Positions 17,357 to 26,744 of a stretch of DNA of 64,000 nucleotides are shown piece after piece. The notes under the pieces are model-generated. The model ran no database searches. It worked only from the letters and a program-made list of their open reading frames with translations, and was not told the origin of the DNA. The position numbers and the translations under genes were made by a program. The DNA lies in contig NZ_BSDI01000007.1 of assembly GCF_027923225.1 (NCBI RefSeq), forward strand, positions 682,001 through 746,000, read 5' to 3'. Position 1 is the first letter of the stretch. Each line of letters opens with the position of its first letter. The DNA comes from Phytohabitans aurantiacus. GTDB taxonomy: Bacteria; Actinomycetota; Actinomycetes; Mycobacteriales; Micromonosporaceae.

Positions 17357-18323
17357 GATCGGCGATCTCCTCCGCGAAGTGGCACGCGGTCCAGTGGTCG
17401 GGCGCCACCGACCGGACGGCCGGCTGCTCGGTGCGGCACCGCTCGCGGGCCAGCGGGCAGCGCGGATGGAAGGCGCACCCGGCCGGGCGGTTGGCCGGAG
17501 TGGCCGGCGTACCGGGCAGGGGGTGCGCGAGCGCGGTCCGCGTCCGGATCGCCGGCACGCTGTCGACCAGGGCGCGCGTGTACGGGTGGGCCGGGCGGCG
17601 CAGCACGGTGGCGGTCGGCCCGCGCTCGGCGACCCGCCCGGCGTACATGACCACCACCTGGTGTGCCACGTGCGCCACCACGCGCAGGTCGTGGCTGACC
17701 AGCAGCATGGCCAGCCCTTCGCTCTCCTGGATGGTGCGCAGCAGCCGCAGGATGCGGGCCTGCACGGTCACGTCGAGCGCGGTGGTCGGTTCGTCGGCGA
17801 GCAGCAGCGCGGGGTTGCCCGCCAGCGCGAGCGCGATCATGGCGCGCTGCCGCATCCCGCCGGAGAACTCGTGCGGGTAGTTGTTCAAGCGGCGGGCCGG
17901 TTCGGGGATACCGGCACGGTCGAGCAGGTCGACCACCCGCCGCCGCACCTCGTCGCGGTCCAGGCCGTCGCGCCGCAGGATCTCGCCGACCTGCCGGGCG
18001 ATCGTCTGTGTCGGGTTGAGCGCCGCCAGCGGGTCCTGGAAGATCATCGCGATCTCGCGGCCCCGTACCCGCCGGCGCCGGCGGCGGTCGACCCGCAGCA
18101 GGTCGTCGCCGCGCCAGCACAGCGCGCCGCCGGTCGTGGCGCCGTCGGGAAGCAGGCCGATGATGGCGTTCGCCGTCATCGTCTTGCCGCTGCCTGACTC
18201 CCCGATCAGTCCAACGGTGGTGGCCGGCGGGATGTCGAACGACACCCCGTCGACCACCCGGACAGCGCCGCCGGGGCCGGGCAGGTCGACGACCAGCCCG
18301 ACCAATTCCAGCATGTCGCTCAT
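17349..18323 (-). CDS. Peptide/nickel-type ABC transporter ATPase, DppD-like
   Basis: 324 residues from ATG 18323 in an ATGA overlap with the binding-protein gene. Walker A GESGSGKTM, signature FSGGMRQRAMIALAL, Walker B LLLADEPTTALD, and the C-terminal oligopeptide ABC extension with Cys motif CAFHPRCPLARERC, which in DppD/OppD proteins ligates an iron-sulfur centre or metal. Partner of the DppF-like ATPase. Confidence 0.92.
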   Translation of the reverse strand: MSDMLELVGLVVDLPGPGGAVRVVDGVSFDIPPATTVGLIGESGSGKTMTANAIIGLLPDGATTGGALCWRGDDLLRVDRRRRRRVRGREIAMIFQDPLAALNPTQTIARQVGEILRRDGLDRDEVRRRVVDLLDRAGIPEPARRLNNYPHEFSGGMRQRAMIALALAGNPALLLADEPTTALDVTVQARILRLLRTIQESEGLAMLLVSHDLRVVAHVAHQVVVMYAGRVAERGPTATVLRRPAHPYTRALVDSVPAIRTRTALAHPLPGTPATPANRPAGCAFHPRCPLARERCRTEQPAVRSVAPDHWTACHFAEEIADRV

Positions 18324-19840
18324 GAGCCGCGGACCTGCGCGGTGGAGAAGTCGGGCAGGCCGTTGGGGTCGGGCGTGAAGCCTTCGAGGCGCTTGTTCCA
18401 GGCGTACGCGTACTTGACCGCCATCGGGAACATGCCAACCGCGTCCTGCCAGATGATCTGGCTCGCCTGGCCGTACAGCTTGACCCGCTCGGCCTGGTCG
18501 GGGCTCGACCCGGCCGCGCTCAGCAACTGGTCGAGCTGGGGGTTGCAGTACCCGTTCCGCTTGGCCGCGCACGGGTACAGGCGGCCAAGCGTGTTCGCCG
18601 CGTCGAACGTCGGGTTCGACAGCTGCTGGAAGTTGATGTCCCAGTTGAGGGCCAGCAGGTCCTTGGTGAACACCGCCTGTTCCTTCTCCAGCAAATCGAC
18701 CTGTACCCCGATCTTCGCAAGGTCGGAGACCACCGCCTGGTTGAACTGCCGGAACTCGGCGTTCGCGAACTGGAGCCGCAGCTTCTTGGAGAAGTCGAAA
18801 CCAGCCGCGGTGAGGGCCGCCTTCGCCGCGTTGGGGTCGTAGGTGACCGGCTGCTGGGCGACGTAGCCGAGCGTGATGGGCGATACCGGCGCGTCGGCCA
18901 GGCCGCCGGTCTGCGGGTACAGCTGCTTGACGATCGTCTGGAAGTCGACGGCCTGCCACAGCGCGCGCCGCACCGCGGCCTCGCGCAGCGCGGGCGTCGA
19001 GGAGTTGAACCACATCGTGAACACCGCCGTGCTCGGCACGGTCTCGACGGTGAGCTTGGAGTCGCTCTGCATCTGGCCGAGCTGGTCGTCGGGGATGCCC
19101 CAGACGACGTCCGCCTCGCCGGTGCGCAGCGCGGTCAGGCGGGCGGCGAGCTCGGGCATCTTGCGGATCGTCACGCGCGTGACCTTCGGCGCCCCGGCGT
19201 AGTAGTTCTTGTTGGGCACGAGCGTGAGGGTCTGTGACGGCGTGAACTTCTCCACGGTGAACGGCCCGGACCCGACCGGCTTCTGGAAGAACGCCGCGTC
19301 GGTGGTCGCCACGCTCGCCGGCACCACGTAGAAGGTCGCGAGCTTGCCGGGCACGGCGGCGTCCGGCTTCGTGGCCTTCAGGACCACCTCGCTGTCCGAG
19401 GTGGCTGTCATCGTGTACCCGGGGAAGTTCGCGGCGTTCGTGCCCTTGTTGTCGATGAGGCGCTTGAACGAGGCGGCGACGTCGGCGCCGGTGACCGCCT
19501 TGCCGTCGCTGAACTTCACGCCCTCGCGGAGGGTGAACGTCCACTGTGTAGCGGTCGCGTCCGGCTTCCACGCCGTGGCGAGGTCGCCTTCGAGCGTGCC
19601 GTCGGCCTTCGGCCGTACCAGCCGGCTGAAGAGCTCCCGCGCCGCGAGCTGGGTACCGGTGCCGCCGCCCTGCGGGCCGTGGGGGTCGAGGCTCTCGATG
19701 GGGTACGTGCCAGCGACGGTGATCTCGCCGGAGCCCGAGCCGGACCCGCTGCCGGTTGAGGCGTCGGTGCACCCCGCGAGCGCGGCCGGCGCGAGGATGA
19801 TCATGGCCGTCAGCGCGCGTGATCTCAGTGCCCTGAACAT
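18320..19840 (-). CDS. Family 5 extracellular solute-binding lipoprotein
   Basis: 506 residues with lipobox ALAGC (Cys near 24) and a Ser/Gly linker, then the DppA/OppA-like fold: PIESLDPHGP near the N terminus, WTFTLREGVKFSDGKAVTGADV, RRALWQAVDF, KRNGYCNPQLDQLL. Ribosome site AGGAG about 8 bases before the ATG. Binds the imported ligand outside the cell. Despite its homology to peptide binders, the operon context (lyase and glycosidases) suggests an acidic sugar or oligosaccharide. Confidence 0.9.
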   Translation of the reverse strand: MFRALRSRALTAMIILAPAALAGCTDASTGSGSGSGSGEITVAGTYPIESLDPHGPQGGGTGTQLAARELFSRLVRPKADGTLEGDLATAWKPDATATQWTFTLREGVKFSDGKAVTGADVAASFKRLIDNKGTNAANFPGYTMTATSDSEVVLKATKPDAAVPGKLATFYVVPASVATTDAAFFQKPVGSGPFTVEKFTPSQTLTLVPNKNYYAGAPKVTRVTIRKMPELAARLTALRTGEADVVWGIPDDQLGQMQSDSKLTVETVPSTAVFTMWFNSSTPALREAAVRRALWQAVDFQTIVKQLYPQTGGLADAPVSPITLGYVAQQPVTYDPNAAKAALTAAGFDFSKKLRLQFANAEFRQFNQAVVSDLAKIGVQVDLLEKEQAVFTKDLLALNWDINFQQLSNPTFDAANTLGRLYPCAAKRNGYCNPQLDQLLSAAGSSPDQAERVKLYGQASQIIWQDAVGMFPMAVKYAYAWNKRLEGFTPDPNGLPDFSTAQVRGS

Positions 19841-19873
19841 ATGTCGTGCTCCTGTCGCTCGTGAGGAGGAGAG

Positions 19874-20683
19874 TTAGCGCAGGTGACCTCGGCCGTACCG
19901 GGCGGTGAGCTGGTCGCCGAGGATGCCGATGTTGACGATCAGCACCGAGAGCGCGATGCCCGGCAGCGCCGAGATCCACCACGCGGTTTCCAGGTACTGC
20001 TTGCCGTTCGCGATCGTCTGGCCCCACGACACCGCGGAGTTGGGCAGGCCGATGCCCAGGAAGCTGAGCCCGGCCTCGGCCAGCACGACGAGCGCGAACT
20101 CCAGGGTCGCGAGGGCGACCACCGGACCGATGGTGAAGGGAAGGATGTGCCGCACCAGGATGGCCGGGCGCGGCACGCCGAGGACGCGGGCGGCGTCCAC
20201 CCAGGGACGTTCCCGCAGCGAGAGTGCGATGCCGCGGGTGACGCGGGCGAAGGAGATCCAGGCGGTCGCGGACAGCGCGGTCACGACCAGCAGGACGCTG
20301 CGCTCGAACGCACCCGCGATCACGATGGTCAGCAGGATCGCCGGGAAGGCGAGCAGGATGTCGATGCCGCGGGCGAGGACGGTGTCGAGCCAGCCCCGGA
20401 AGTAGCCGGCCGCGGTGCCGACCGCCACACCGATCAGGCAGGCGAGGGCGACGGTACAGATGCCGATGATCACGGAGGTGCGGGCGCCGTAGACGACCTG
20501 GGCGAGCACGTCGCGGCCGAGGGCGTCGGTGCCCAGCCACGCGGTTCCGTACGACACGTCGGACCCCGGCGGGCGCAGCCGGTCCGGCAGCGAGGTGGGC
20601 ACCGGGTCGTACTCGATCAGCAGCGGACCGAGGCCGCCGACCAGGGCGTAGAGCGCCAGCACCAGATACGGGATGCGCCTCAT
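19874..20683 (-). CDS. ABC transporter permease, DppC type
   Basis: 269 residues from ATG 20683 (ATGA overlap with the DppB-type gene). N-terminal helix LVLALYALVGGLGPLLI, then the DppC signature GTDALGRDVLAQVVYGARTSV and EAA loop VDAARVLGVPRPAILVRHILP. About six helices. It lies 33 bases before the binding-protein gene. Confidence 0.9.
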   Translation of the reverse strand: MRRIPYLVLALYALVGGLGPLLIEYDPVPTSLPDRLRPPGSDVSYGTAWLGTDALGRDVLAQVVYGARTSVIIGICTVALACLIGVAVGTAAGYFRGWLDTVLARGIDILLAFPAILLTIVIAGAFERSVLLVVTALSATAWISFARVTRGIALSLRERPWVDAARVLGVPRPAILVRHILPFTIGPVVALATLEFALVVLAEAGLSFLGIGLPNSAVSWGQTIANGKQYLETAWWISALPGIALSVLIVNIGILGDQLTARYGRGHLR

Positions 20684-21609
20684 GAGACGGTGTCCAGCTT
20701 GATCCGCGGGTCGAGCCGCGAGTACAGCAGGTCGGCGACCAGGTTGAAGAGCATGACGATGCCGGCGATCAGGAAGGTGGCCGCCTGCACCACCTCGTAG
20801 TCCCGGCCCGCGACGGCGTCGACGATCAGCGAGCCGAGACCGGGCCAGGCGAAGACGTTCTCGACGATGACCGCGCCGCCCATGAGGCCGCCCATGTGCA
20901 GGCCCACGATCGTGACGACCGGGATGAGTGAGTTGCGCAGCGCGTGGCCGAGCAGCACCTGCGGCTCGGTGAGGCCCTTGGAGCGGGCGGTCTGGATGTA
21001 CGGCTCGCGCATCGTCTCCGCGACGCTGGTGCGGGTCAGGCGGGCGACCGTGGCGGTGAACGGCAGCGCCAGCGTGACGGCGGGCAGTACCAGGTGGGCG
21101 GGCGTGCCGGCGTCGGCGCTGGGCAGCACCCCCAGCCACAGCGCGAAGACGAGGATCAGCATGATGCCGACCCAGAAGGTGGGGAACGACTGGAGCGCGA
21201 TCGTGCTCGCGGAGACCACCCGGTCGACCATCCGGCCGGGACGCGCGCCGGCCAGCAGCCCGAGGGTGACGCCGAAGACGACGGCGATCGCGGTGGAGGT
21301 GAGCATCAGCTCGGCGGTGGCGGGCAGGCGCGTCAGCACCTCCGACATCGCCGGGCGGCCCAACCGGTACGACTCGCCGAAGTCGAACCGGGCCACGTCG
21401 GCGAGGAAGTGGACGTACTGCGTCAGCTTGGGCTGGTCGAGGCCGAGCCGCGTGGTCAGCTCGGCGATCTGCGCGGGGTCCGCGTCCGGTCCTAACAGGA
21501 TCGTCGCCGGGTCGCCGGGTGCGACCCGGACGATCAGGAAGATGAGCGACGCCGCGCCCCACATGACGAGTACGCCCACGAGCAGCCGTTTCACGATCAC
21601 CCGGATCAT
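20680..21609 (-). CDS. ABC transporter permease, DppB type
   Basis: 309 residues. N-terminal helix LLVGVLVMWGAASLIFLIVR followed by the usual extracytoplasmic segment (RVAPGDPATILLG and LGLDQPKLTQY), then five helices and EAA loop YIQTARSKGLTEPQVLLGHALRN. Overlaps the LacI-type gene by four bases and the DppC-type gene by four, so regulator and transporter are translationally coupled. Confidence 0.92.
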   Translation of the reverse strand: MIRVIVKRLLVGVLVMWGAASLIFLIVRVAPGDPATILLGPDADPAQIAELTTRLGLDQPKLTQYVHFLADVARFDFGESYRLGRPAMSEVLTRLPATAELMLTSTAIAVVFGVTLGLLAGARPGRMVDRVVSASTIALQSFPTFWVGIMLILVFALWLGVLPSADAGTPAHLVLPAVTLALPFTATVARLTRTSVAETMREPYIQTARSKGLTEPQVLLGHALRNSLIPVVTIVGLHMGGLMGGAVIVENVFAWPGLGSLIVDAVAGRDYEVVQAATFLIAGIVMLFNLVADLLYSRLDPRIKLDTVS

Positions 21610-22682
21610 GACGGCCCCGCCGATGGTGCCGGCCCGATCGAGTCACCGGGCACGAAGCTGCACGGCAAGCTGCGGTGTCGCGGCGCGTCCTGGCGGTCCT
21701 CGAGCAGGTCGATGAGCATGCGGGCGGCCTCGCGCCCCATCTCGATCCGCGGCAGCGAGAAGCGCGTCCAGTCCCGCTGGTCCGGGCTCCACGTTGGAGG
21801 GTCGCCGAGGAGGGCGACCGAGCAGTCGTGCGGGAACCTGATCCGCGCGGTGGCGGCGATGGCGTCCAGCGCCGTGGTGAGCCGGGTGTCCTCTGTGGGT
21901 TCTATGAGGACGGCGGTGGCGCCGTACCGGCCGATCCAGTGCTCCAGGTGCTCGGCGGTGAGCTCCGCGGGGTCGGCGAGCGCCTGGATCAGCGACTCGT
22001 CGACCGCCAGGCCCGCGGCGGCGAGCCCCTGCCGGTAGCCGGCCTCGCGGTCGAGGGTGGGCTCGGTGTCCTCGATGGCGCGCAGGTAGAGGATGCGCTC
22101 GTGGCCGTACCCGGCGAGGGTCGTCACCATGTCGCTGGTGGCGGTCACGTAGTCGGCGGCGACGTATGACAGCTCGCCGTCGGGCAACTCCCGGCGGCCG
22201 AGGAAGACGAAAGGAAAGTCTTCCCGCACGAGCGCGGCCAGTTCGTCGCGGCGCACGTTGCGGCCCAGTAGCACGCACCCGTCGGCGATCCGCAGGCGGT
22301 TGACCCCACCGGCGTAGATGGAGCGGTCGGCGGCCGAGGTGACCGAGCTGAACAGCAGCAGGTCGTAGCCCAGGGCCGCGGTCGTCTCTTCGACACCGAC
22401 CAGGAACGGGTAGTAGAAGTCGCGCTGGTCGACGGGGAAGACCGGCTCGAACGTGTAGACGCCGAGCAGGTGGTTTCGCTTGCCGCGCAGGCGGCGCGCC
22501 GCGACGTTGGCCGTGTAGCCCAGCTCGGCGGCGGCCGCCAGGACGGCCTGCCGCGTCGACTCGGCGACCTGGTCGCTGACCGCGCCGCCGCTGATCACCA
22601 GCGAGACCGTGGCCTGCGAGACGCCGGCACGGCGCGCGATGTCGACCTGGGTGGGTCGGCCTTTACGCGGGGGCAGGGACAC
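21606..22682 (-). CDS. LacI-family transcriptional regulator of carbohydrate locus 2
   Basis: 358 residues from GTG 22682, with GGAG nine bases upstream. HTH VDIARRAGVSQATVSLVISG (14-33), hinge YTANVAARRLRGKRN, then a sugar-sensor domain ending near 355. First gene of the operon encoding its own transporter and lyase, and divergent from the sialidase/GH127 operon. The two TTAATACGTATTAA-like palindromes in the shared intergenic region are its likely operators. Confidence 0.9.
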   Translation of the reverse strand: MSLPPRKGRPTQVDIARRAGVSQATVSLVISGGAVSDQVAESTRQAVLAAAAELGYTANVAARRLRGKRNHLLGVYTFEPVFPVDQRDFYYPFLVGVEETTAALGYDLLLFSSVTSAADRSIYAGGVNRLRIADGCVLLGRNVRRDELAALVREDFPFVFLGRRELPDGELSYVAADYVTATSDMVTTLAGYGHERILYLRAIEDTEPTLDREAGYRQGLAAAGLAVDESLIQALADPAELTAEHLEHWIGRYGATAVLIEPTEDTRLTTALDAIAATARIRFPHDCSVALLGDPPTWSPDQRDWTRFSLPRIEMGREAARMLIDLLEDRQDAPRHRSLPCSFVPGDSIGPAPSAGPS

Positions 22683-22696
22683 TGCGCGGCTCCAAT

Positions 22697-22708
22697 TAAT
22701 ACGTATTA
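22697..22708. promoter_or_regulatory. LacI-type operator (leftward operon)
   Basis: Perfect 12-base palindrome TAATACGTATTA, strikingly A/T-rich in this GC-rich DNA. It lies between the predicted -10 of the leftward promoter and the GTG of the LacI gene. An extended copy is at 22830-22843. Confidence 0.85.
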
Positions 22709-22726
22709 GAAGATCCAGTGGGAGCG

Positions 22727-22756
22727 ACCATACTCGCGATCTCCGGCACCCGTCAA
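22727..22756 (-). promoter_or_regulatory. Predicted promoter of the LacI/ABC/lyase operon
   Basis: On the minus strand TTGACG (22756-22751), an 18-base spacer, and TATGGT (22732-22727). The operator follows about 18 bases downstream. Confidence 0.6.
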
Positions 22757-22784
22757 CGGGCCATTTCGGCGGCGTTTCCGCCCG

Positions 22785-22814
22785 TTGACGTGCCCGAAGC
22801 GGTTCCAGTACTGT
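22785..22814 (+). promoter_or_regulatory. Predicted promoter of the sialidase/GH127 operon
   Basis: TTGACG (22785-22790), 18-base spacer, TACTGT (22809-22814). The operator at 22830-22843 begins about 16 bases downstream. The layout is a near mirror image of the leftward promoter. Confidence 0.6.
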
Positions 22815-22829
22815 CCCAAGGAGTTGATC

Positions 22830-22843
22830 TTAATACGTATTAA
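22830..22843. promoter_or_regulatory. LacI-type operator (rightward operon)
   Basis: Perfect 14-base palindrome TTAATACGTATTAA, matching the 12-base core at 22697-22708. The centres are about 134 bases apart, so one tetramer or two dimers could control both operons. Confidence 0.85.
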
Positions 22844-22869
22844 TAAACTCGCGCCGATCAGGAGCTCGC

Positions 22870-24960
22870 ATGACCAACCCCATCAGCAGGCGGGCGTTCA
22901 CGCTCGGCCTCGCGGCGGGCGCCGCCGCGACCGCGCTCCCGTCCGCCGCCCTCGCCGCCGGATCACGACCCTCCCCCGCCGAGCCGTTCTTCGCCGAGAC
23001 GACGTTGTGGGACAACACCGTCGACCCGCTGGCCAGTTACCACGTGCACGCCCTGACCGCGCTGCCCGACGACAGCATCCTGGCCTGCACGGAGGGCCGG
23101 TACGAGAACTGCGACGCCGGCCCGCACGACCTGCTGCTGCGCCGCAGCACCGACCGCGGCGCCACGTGGACACCGTCGCAGACGCTGGTCGCCGCCACCG
23201 AGGGCCAGTGCTGGGCCAACCCCACCTTCGTCGTCGACCGGGCGACCAACGAGGTGTTTTTGTTCTACAACCACTGTGTGCGGCTGCCGGAGAACACGAG
23301 CTGCTCGGCCGACTTCAGCACCATGTACGTCATCTCCAGCACCGACGGCGGCGTCACCTGGGGCGAGCCCCGCGAGCTCACGTCGCTGTTCGAGCACTTC
23401 CCCTTCAACTGGGCGATGCACGGTCCCGGTCCCGGCCACGGCATCCAGCTCGCCAGCGGCCGGCTGCTGCTGACCGTCTCGCACCGGACCATCATCAGCG
23501 GGGTACCCACCAGCGAGCGCAACTACGGCGTCTGCACGCTGTACAGCGACGACCACGGCCGCACCTGGCACGCCGGTGAGGCGGTGCCGATGGGTGCCGA
23601 GTACCCCACGGTCGGCGAGGCGCGGCTGGTGGAGCGCGCCGACGGCACCGTGCTCATGAACAGCCGAGCGGGCTCCGGCGCCAACTGGCCGCGCAGCGTC
23701 ACGGTCAGCGAGGACGGCGGCGTGACCTGGTCGGTGCCCCGGATGGACGAGGCCGCCTGGCTGTTCAACGGCGTGGACGCCGGACTGCTGCGGTTCACCG
23801 GCGGACCGCGTGGCGGCGGCGTCGACCGCATCCTGCTCAGCCGCCCGGACGCGCCGATGCGGTGGAACATGACGGTCTCGGTCAGCTACGACGAGGGCTA
23901 CTCGTTCCGGTACAGCCGGGTGGTCAACCCCGACCGCTCCTTCTACTCCGATCTGGCGCGCCTGTCCGACGGCACGATCGTGCTGCTGTACGGCTGCGAC
24001 GGCGACCTCGACGGCACCCCGCAACGGGTGGCGGTCGCGCGGTTCAACCTGGAATGGGTCACCGAGGGGCGGGACAGCCTGGCCAACGGACCGGGCATCA
24101 GCGAGTACACACAGGACCTCGGCCGCCTCGCGCCGCTCGCGCGCCGCTCCGGCGGCACGGTCGCGGTGGTGCGCGAGGGCACCGCGCGTGAGGGCGCCCG
24201 CGCCGCCTACAGCCCGGGAGCGGTCGGGGACTTCATCGAGTACCCCTTCGTCGTCGGCCGGCCCGGCGAGTACGAGCTGTGGCTGCGCTTCTTCCGCTCA
24301 CCGGACGGCGGCGTCGTGCGGGTCACAGTGGACGGCGCGGAGCCGGTGAACTCCACAATAGACCTGACCTCGTGGCGGACCGCCGGGTACGACGTGCTGC
24401 GGCTGGACCGGACCCGGCTGCGGTCGGGCCCGCACAAGCTCCGGTTCACGCTCGCCGGCCCTGGTCGCGGCGGCGGCACGGCGATCTCGGTCGACGAGCT
24501 GAGCCTGGTGCGGGCGGCCGCCCCGGCCGACGTACGCGACGACGTGACCGTCGACAATGGAGAGCTTGGCTTCCAGGTGGTGTCCGGATCGTGGCCGAGC
24601 AGCCGCGGCGTCCCGGGGTACTACGGCTTCAACTACCTCTCGCACGGGCCCGGCACCGGTGCCAGCGCGGTGAGCTGGCGTCCGGCCCTGCCCGGCGACG
24701 GCCGGTACGAGGTGCTGGTCTCGTACTCGGCGGGCACCAACCGGGCGACGAACGCCACCTACACGGTGCACCACGACGGCGGCAGCACACCGGTCGTGGT
24801 CAACCAGCAGGTCGCCGGGGCGCCCGAACCGCGTAGCGGCGAATGGGCCTCGCTCGGCGTGTTCCCCTTCCGGGGCGGCATCGACGGCCACGTCATCCTG
24901 ACCGACGCCGCCGACAAGACGGTCATCGCCGACGCCGTGCGCTTCCGGCGGATTCGTTGA
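22870..24960 (+). CDS. Secreted sialidase-fold (BNR/Asp-box) glycosidase with C-terminal beta-sandwich module(s)
   Basis: 696 residues from ATG 22870 (AGGAG six bases upstream). Twin-arginine-like signal SRRAFTLGLAAG, cleaved near ALAAG. A beta-propeller from about 35 to 410 carries four Asp boxes: STDRGATW near 93, STDGGVTW near 157, YSDDHGRTW near 226, SEDGGVTW near 281. The C-terminal third (about 420-690) holds one or two galactose-binding-like modules (YELWLRFFRSPDGGVVRVTVDG; YEVLVSYSAGTN). GH33 members release sialic acids, Kdn or Kdo; whether the Arg triad, Tyr/Glu pair and Asp are all present needs an alignment. First gene of the operon; its stop overlaps the GH127 start by one base. 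Confidence 0.78.
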   Translation: MTNPISRRAFTLGLAAGAAATALPSAALAAGSRPSPAEPFFAETTLWDNTVDPLASYHVHALTALPDDSILACTEGRYENCDAGPHDLLLRRSTDRGATWTPSQTLVAATEGQCWANPTFVVDRATNEVFLFYNHCVRLPENTSCSADFSTMYVISSTDGGVTWGEPRELTSLFEHFPFNWAMHGPGPGHGIQLASGRLLLTVSHRTIISGVPTSERNYGVCTLYSDDHGRTWHAGEAVPMGAEYPTVGEARLVERADGTVLMNSRAGSGANWPRSVTVSEDGGVTWSVPRMDEAAWLFNGVDAGLLRFTGGPRGGGVDRILLSRPDAPMRWNMTVSVSYDEGYSFRYSRVVNPDRSFYSDLARLSDGTIVLLYGCDGDLDGTPQRVAVARFNLEWVTEGRDSLANGPGISEYTQDLGRLAPLARRSGGTVAVVREGTAREGARAAYSPGAVGDFIEYPFVVGRPGEYELWLRFFRSPDGGVVRVTVDGAEPVNSTIDLTSWRTAGYDVLRLDRTRLRSGPHKLRFTLAGPGRGGGTAISVDELSLVRAAAPADVRDDVTVDNGELGFQVVSGSWPSSRGVPGYYGFNYLSHGPGTGASAVSWRPALPGDGRYEVLVSYSAGTNRATNATYTVHHDGGSTPVVVNQQVAGAPEPRSGEWASLGVFPFRGGIDGHVILTDAADKTVIADAVRFRRIR

Positions 24961-26741
24961 TGGCTCCCGTCGTACCCCGTCCGGAGGCCGCCGTCGCGCT
25001 GCGCCCACTGTCCGCCAATCGCATCACCAGCGGGCTGTGGGCGCGGCGGATGGCCGGCAACCGGGCCGCCATCCCGGTCGTCTACGAGCGGCTCGTCGAG
25101 GCCGGACACATCCACAACCTGCGCGTCGCGGCGGGCGAGGAGACCGGCGCCGCCGAGGGAGCCGCTTTCCGCGACTCCGACGTCTACAAGTGGCTGGAGG
25201 CGGTCGCCTGGGACGGTGCGGGTCATCCCGAGACGCCGGCGCTGACCCGCGCCATCCGCGCCGCCCAGCGCGACGACGGCTATCTCAACTCGGTCATCCA
25301 GGTCAGCGGCGAGCAGCCGTACGCGCGACTGTGGAGCAGCCACGAGCACTACGCCGCCGGGCACCTGTTTCAGGCGGCGGTGGCGACGGCACGGGCGAGC
25401 GGCGACACCGAGCTGCTGGATGTCGCGACGCGGCTGGCCGATCACCTCGCCGCCACCTTCGGCCCGCACGCCCGTACCGACCTGGATGGGCACCCGCTGG
25501 TCGAGATGGCGCTGGTCGAGCTGTACCGCCAGACCGGCACACCGTCCTATCTGGAGCTGGCCCGGCACTTCGTCGACACCCGCGGGTACGGGCGGGCCAC
25601 CAAACCCGGCTTCGACCCGTCGCACTACGGCGACCCGGCGCACTACTCCGACGCGCAGCCGGTCCGCGAGGCCGAAACGCTGTCGGGGCACGCGGTCCGC
25701 GCGGTGTACCTCGCCACCGGCGCCACCGACGTCGCGATCGAGACCGGCGACGCTGAGCTGCTGGCCGCGGTGCGCCGCCAGTTCGACGCGGTACGCCGGC
25801 GGAAGCAGCACGTCACCGGTGGCGTCGGGTCGCGCTGGGACGGCGAGGCGTTCGGGGAGCCGTACGAGTTGCCGCCCGACCGCGCGTACGCCGAGACGTG
25901 CGCCGCGATCGGCATGCTGCAGTGGGCGTGGCGGCTGCACCTGGCGACCGGCGAGGCACAGTACGCCGACCAGGTCGAGCTGCTGCTCTACAACGCGGTG
26001 CTCCCCGCGGTGTCGTCGACCGGCACGGAGTTCTTCTACGTCAACACGCTCCACCGGCGTACCGGCGCGCGCGGCGACCTGCAGCGCTCCCCCAACAACG
26101 GCAGGCGGCCCTGGTTCAACTGCGCCTGCTGCCCGCCCAATGTGCTGCGCACCCTGGCCAGCCTGCCGGCGTACCTGGCCACCGGCACCGGCGACGGGCT
26201 CCAGATACACCAGTACGCGGCCGGTTCGGTGCGGGCCGGCGAGTTCGCCGTGGACGTCGACACGGAGTACCCGTGGGACGGCCGGGTCGCGGTGACGGTG
26301 CGGGCCGCGCCGAGGCGGGAGGTGGAGCTGGCCCTGCGGGTACCGGCCTGGGCCGAGGGCGCCACGGTCGACGGCGAGCCCGTGCCACCAGGCGGGTACG
26401 CCCGGCTGCGGCGCGCGTTCCACACCGGAGACCGGGTGCTGATGGAGCTTCCCCTGCACGCGCGGCGGATCGTGCCCGACGATCGGGTCGACGCCCTGCG
26501 CGGCTGCCTCGCCGTGGCGCGCGGCCCGCTGGTGTACGCGATCGAACAGCCCGACCAGCCGGCCGGCGTCACCCTGGAGGACATCCGCATCGACCCGGCG
26601 GCACCCGTGAAGGCCGAACACCGGCCGGATCTGCTCGGCGGCGTGACCGTGCTGCACACCGCCGGCATGACGCTCATCCCGTACTTCGCCTGGGCCAACC
26701 GAGGACCGCACGCGATGCGGGTCTGGATACCGAAGGTATAG
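24960..26741 (+). CDS. GH127 family glycoside hydrolase (beta-L-arabinofuranosidase type)
   Basis: 593 residues from ATG 24960 in TGATG overlap with the sialidase stop. (alpha/alpha)6 barrel with the GH127 pattern: SGLWARRM near the N terminus, AYAETCAAIG near 310 (Glu and Cys zinc ligands in HypBA1) and NCACCPPN near 388 (Cys pair containing the nucleophilic, zinc-bound Cys). No signal peptide, so likely cytoplasmic. Known activities are beta-L-arabinofuranosidase and, in a Bacteroides member, aceric acid hydrolase acting on rhamnogalacturonan II. Suggests a plant cell-wall or hydroxyproline-glycan substrate. Confidence 0.88.
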   Translation: MAPVVPRPEAAVALRPLSANRITSGLWARRMAGNRAAIPVVYERLVEAGHIHNLRVAAGEETGAAEGAAFRDSDVYKWLEAVAWDGAGHPETPALTRAIRAAQRDDGYLNSVIQVSGEQPYARLWSSHEHYAAGHLFQAAVATARASGDTELLDVATRLADHLAATFGPHARTDLDGHPLVEMALVELYRQTGTPSYLELARHFVDTRGYGRATKPGFDPSHYGDPAHYSDAQPVREAETLSGHAVRAVYLATGATDVAIETGDAELLAAVRRQFDAVRRRKQHVTGGVGSRWDGEAFGEPYELPPDRAYAETCAAIGMLQWAWRLHLATGEAQYADQVELLLYNAVLPAVSSTGTEFFYVNTLHRRTGARGDLQRSPNNGRRPWFNCACCPPNVLRTLASLPAYLATGTGDGLQIHQYAAGSVRAGEFAVDVDTEYPWDGRVAVTVRAAPRREVELALRVPAWAEGATVDGEPVPPGGYARLRRAFHTGDRVLMELPLHARRIVPDDRVDALRGCLAVARGPLVYAIEQPDQPAGVTLEDIRIDPAAPVKAEHRPDLLGGVTVLHTAGMTLIPYFAWANRGPHAMRVWIPKV

Positions 26742-26744
26742 ATC

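Noticed and set aside
15700..18197. Open frames on the plus strand through the lyase/ATPase genes
   Set aside because: Antisense readings; the minus strand holds Walker motifs and the Schiff-base Lys motif.
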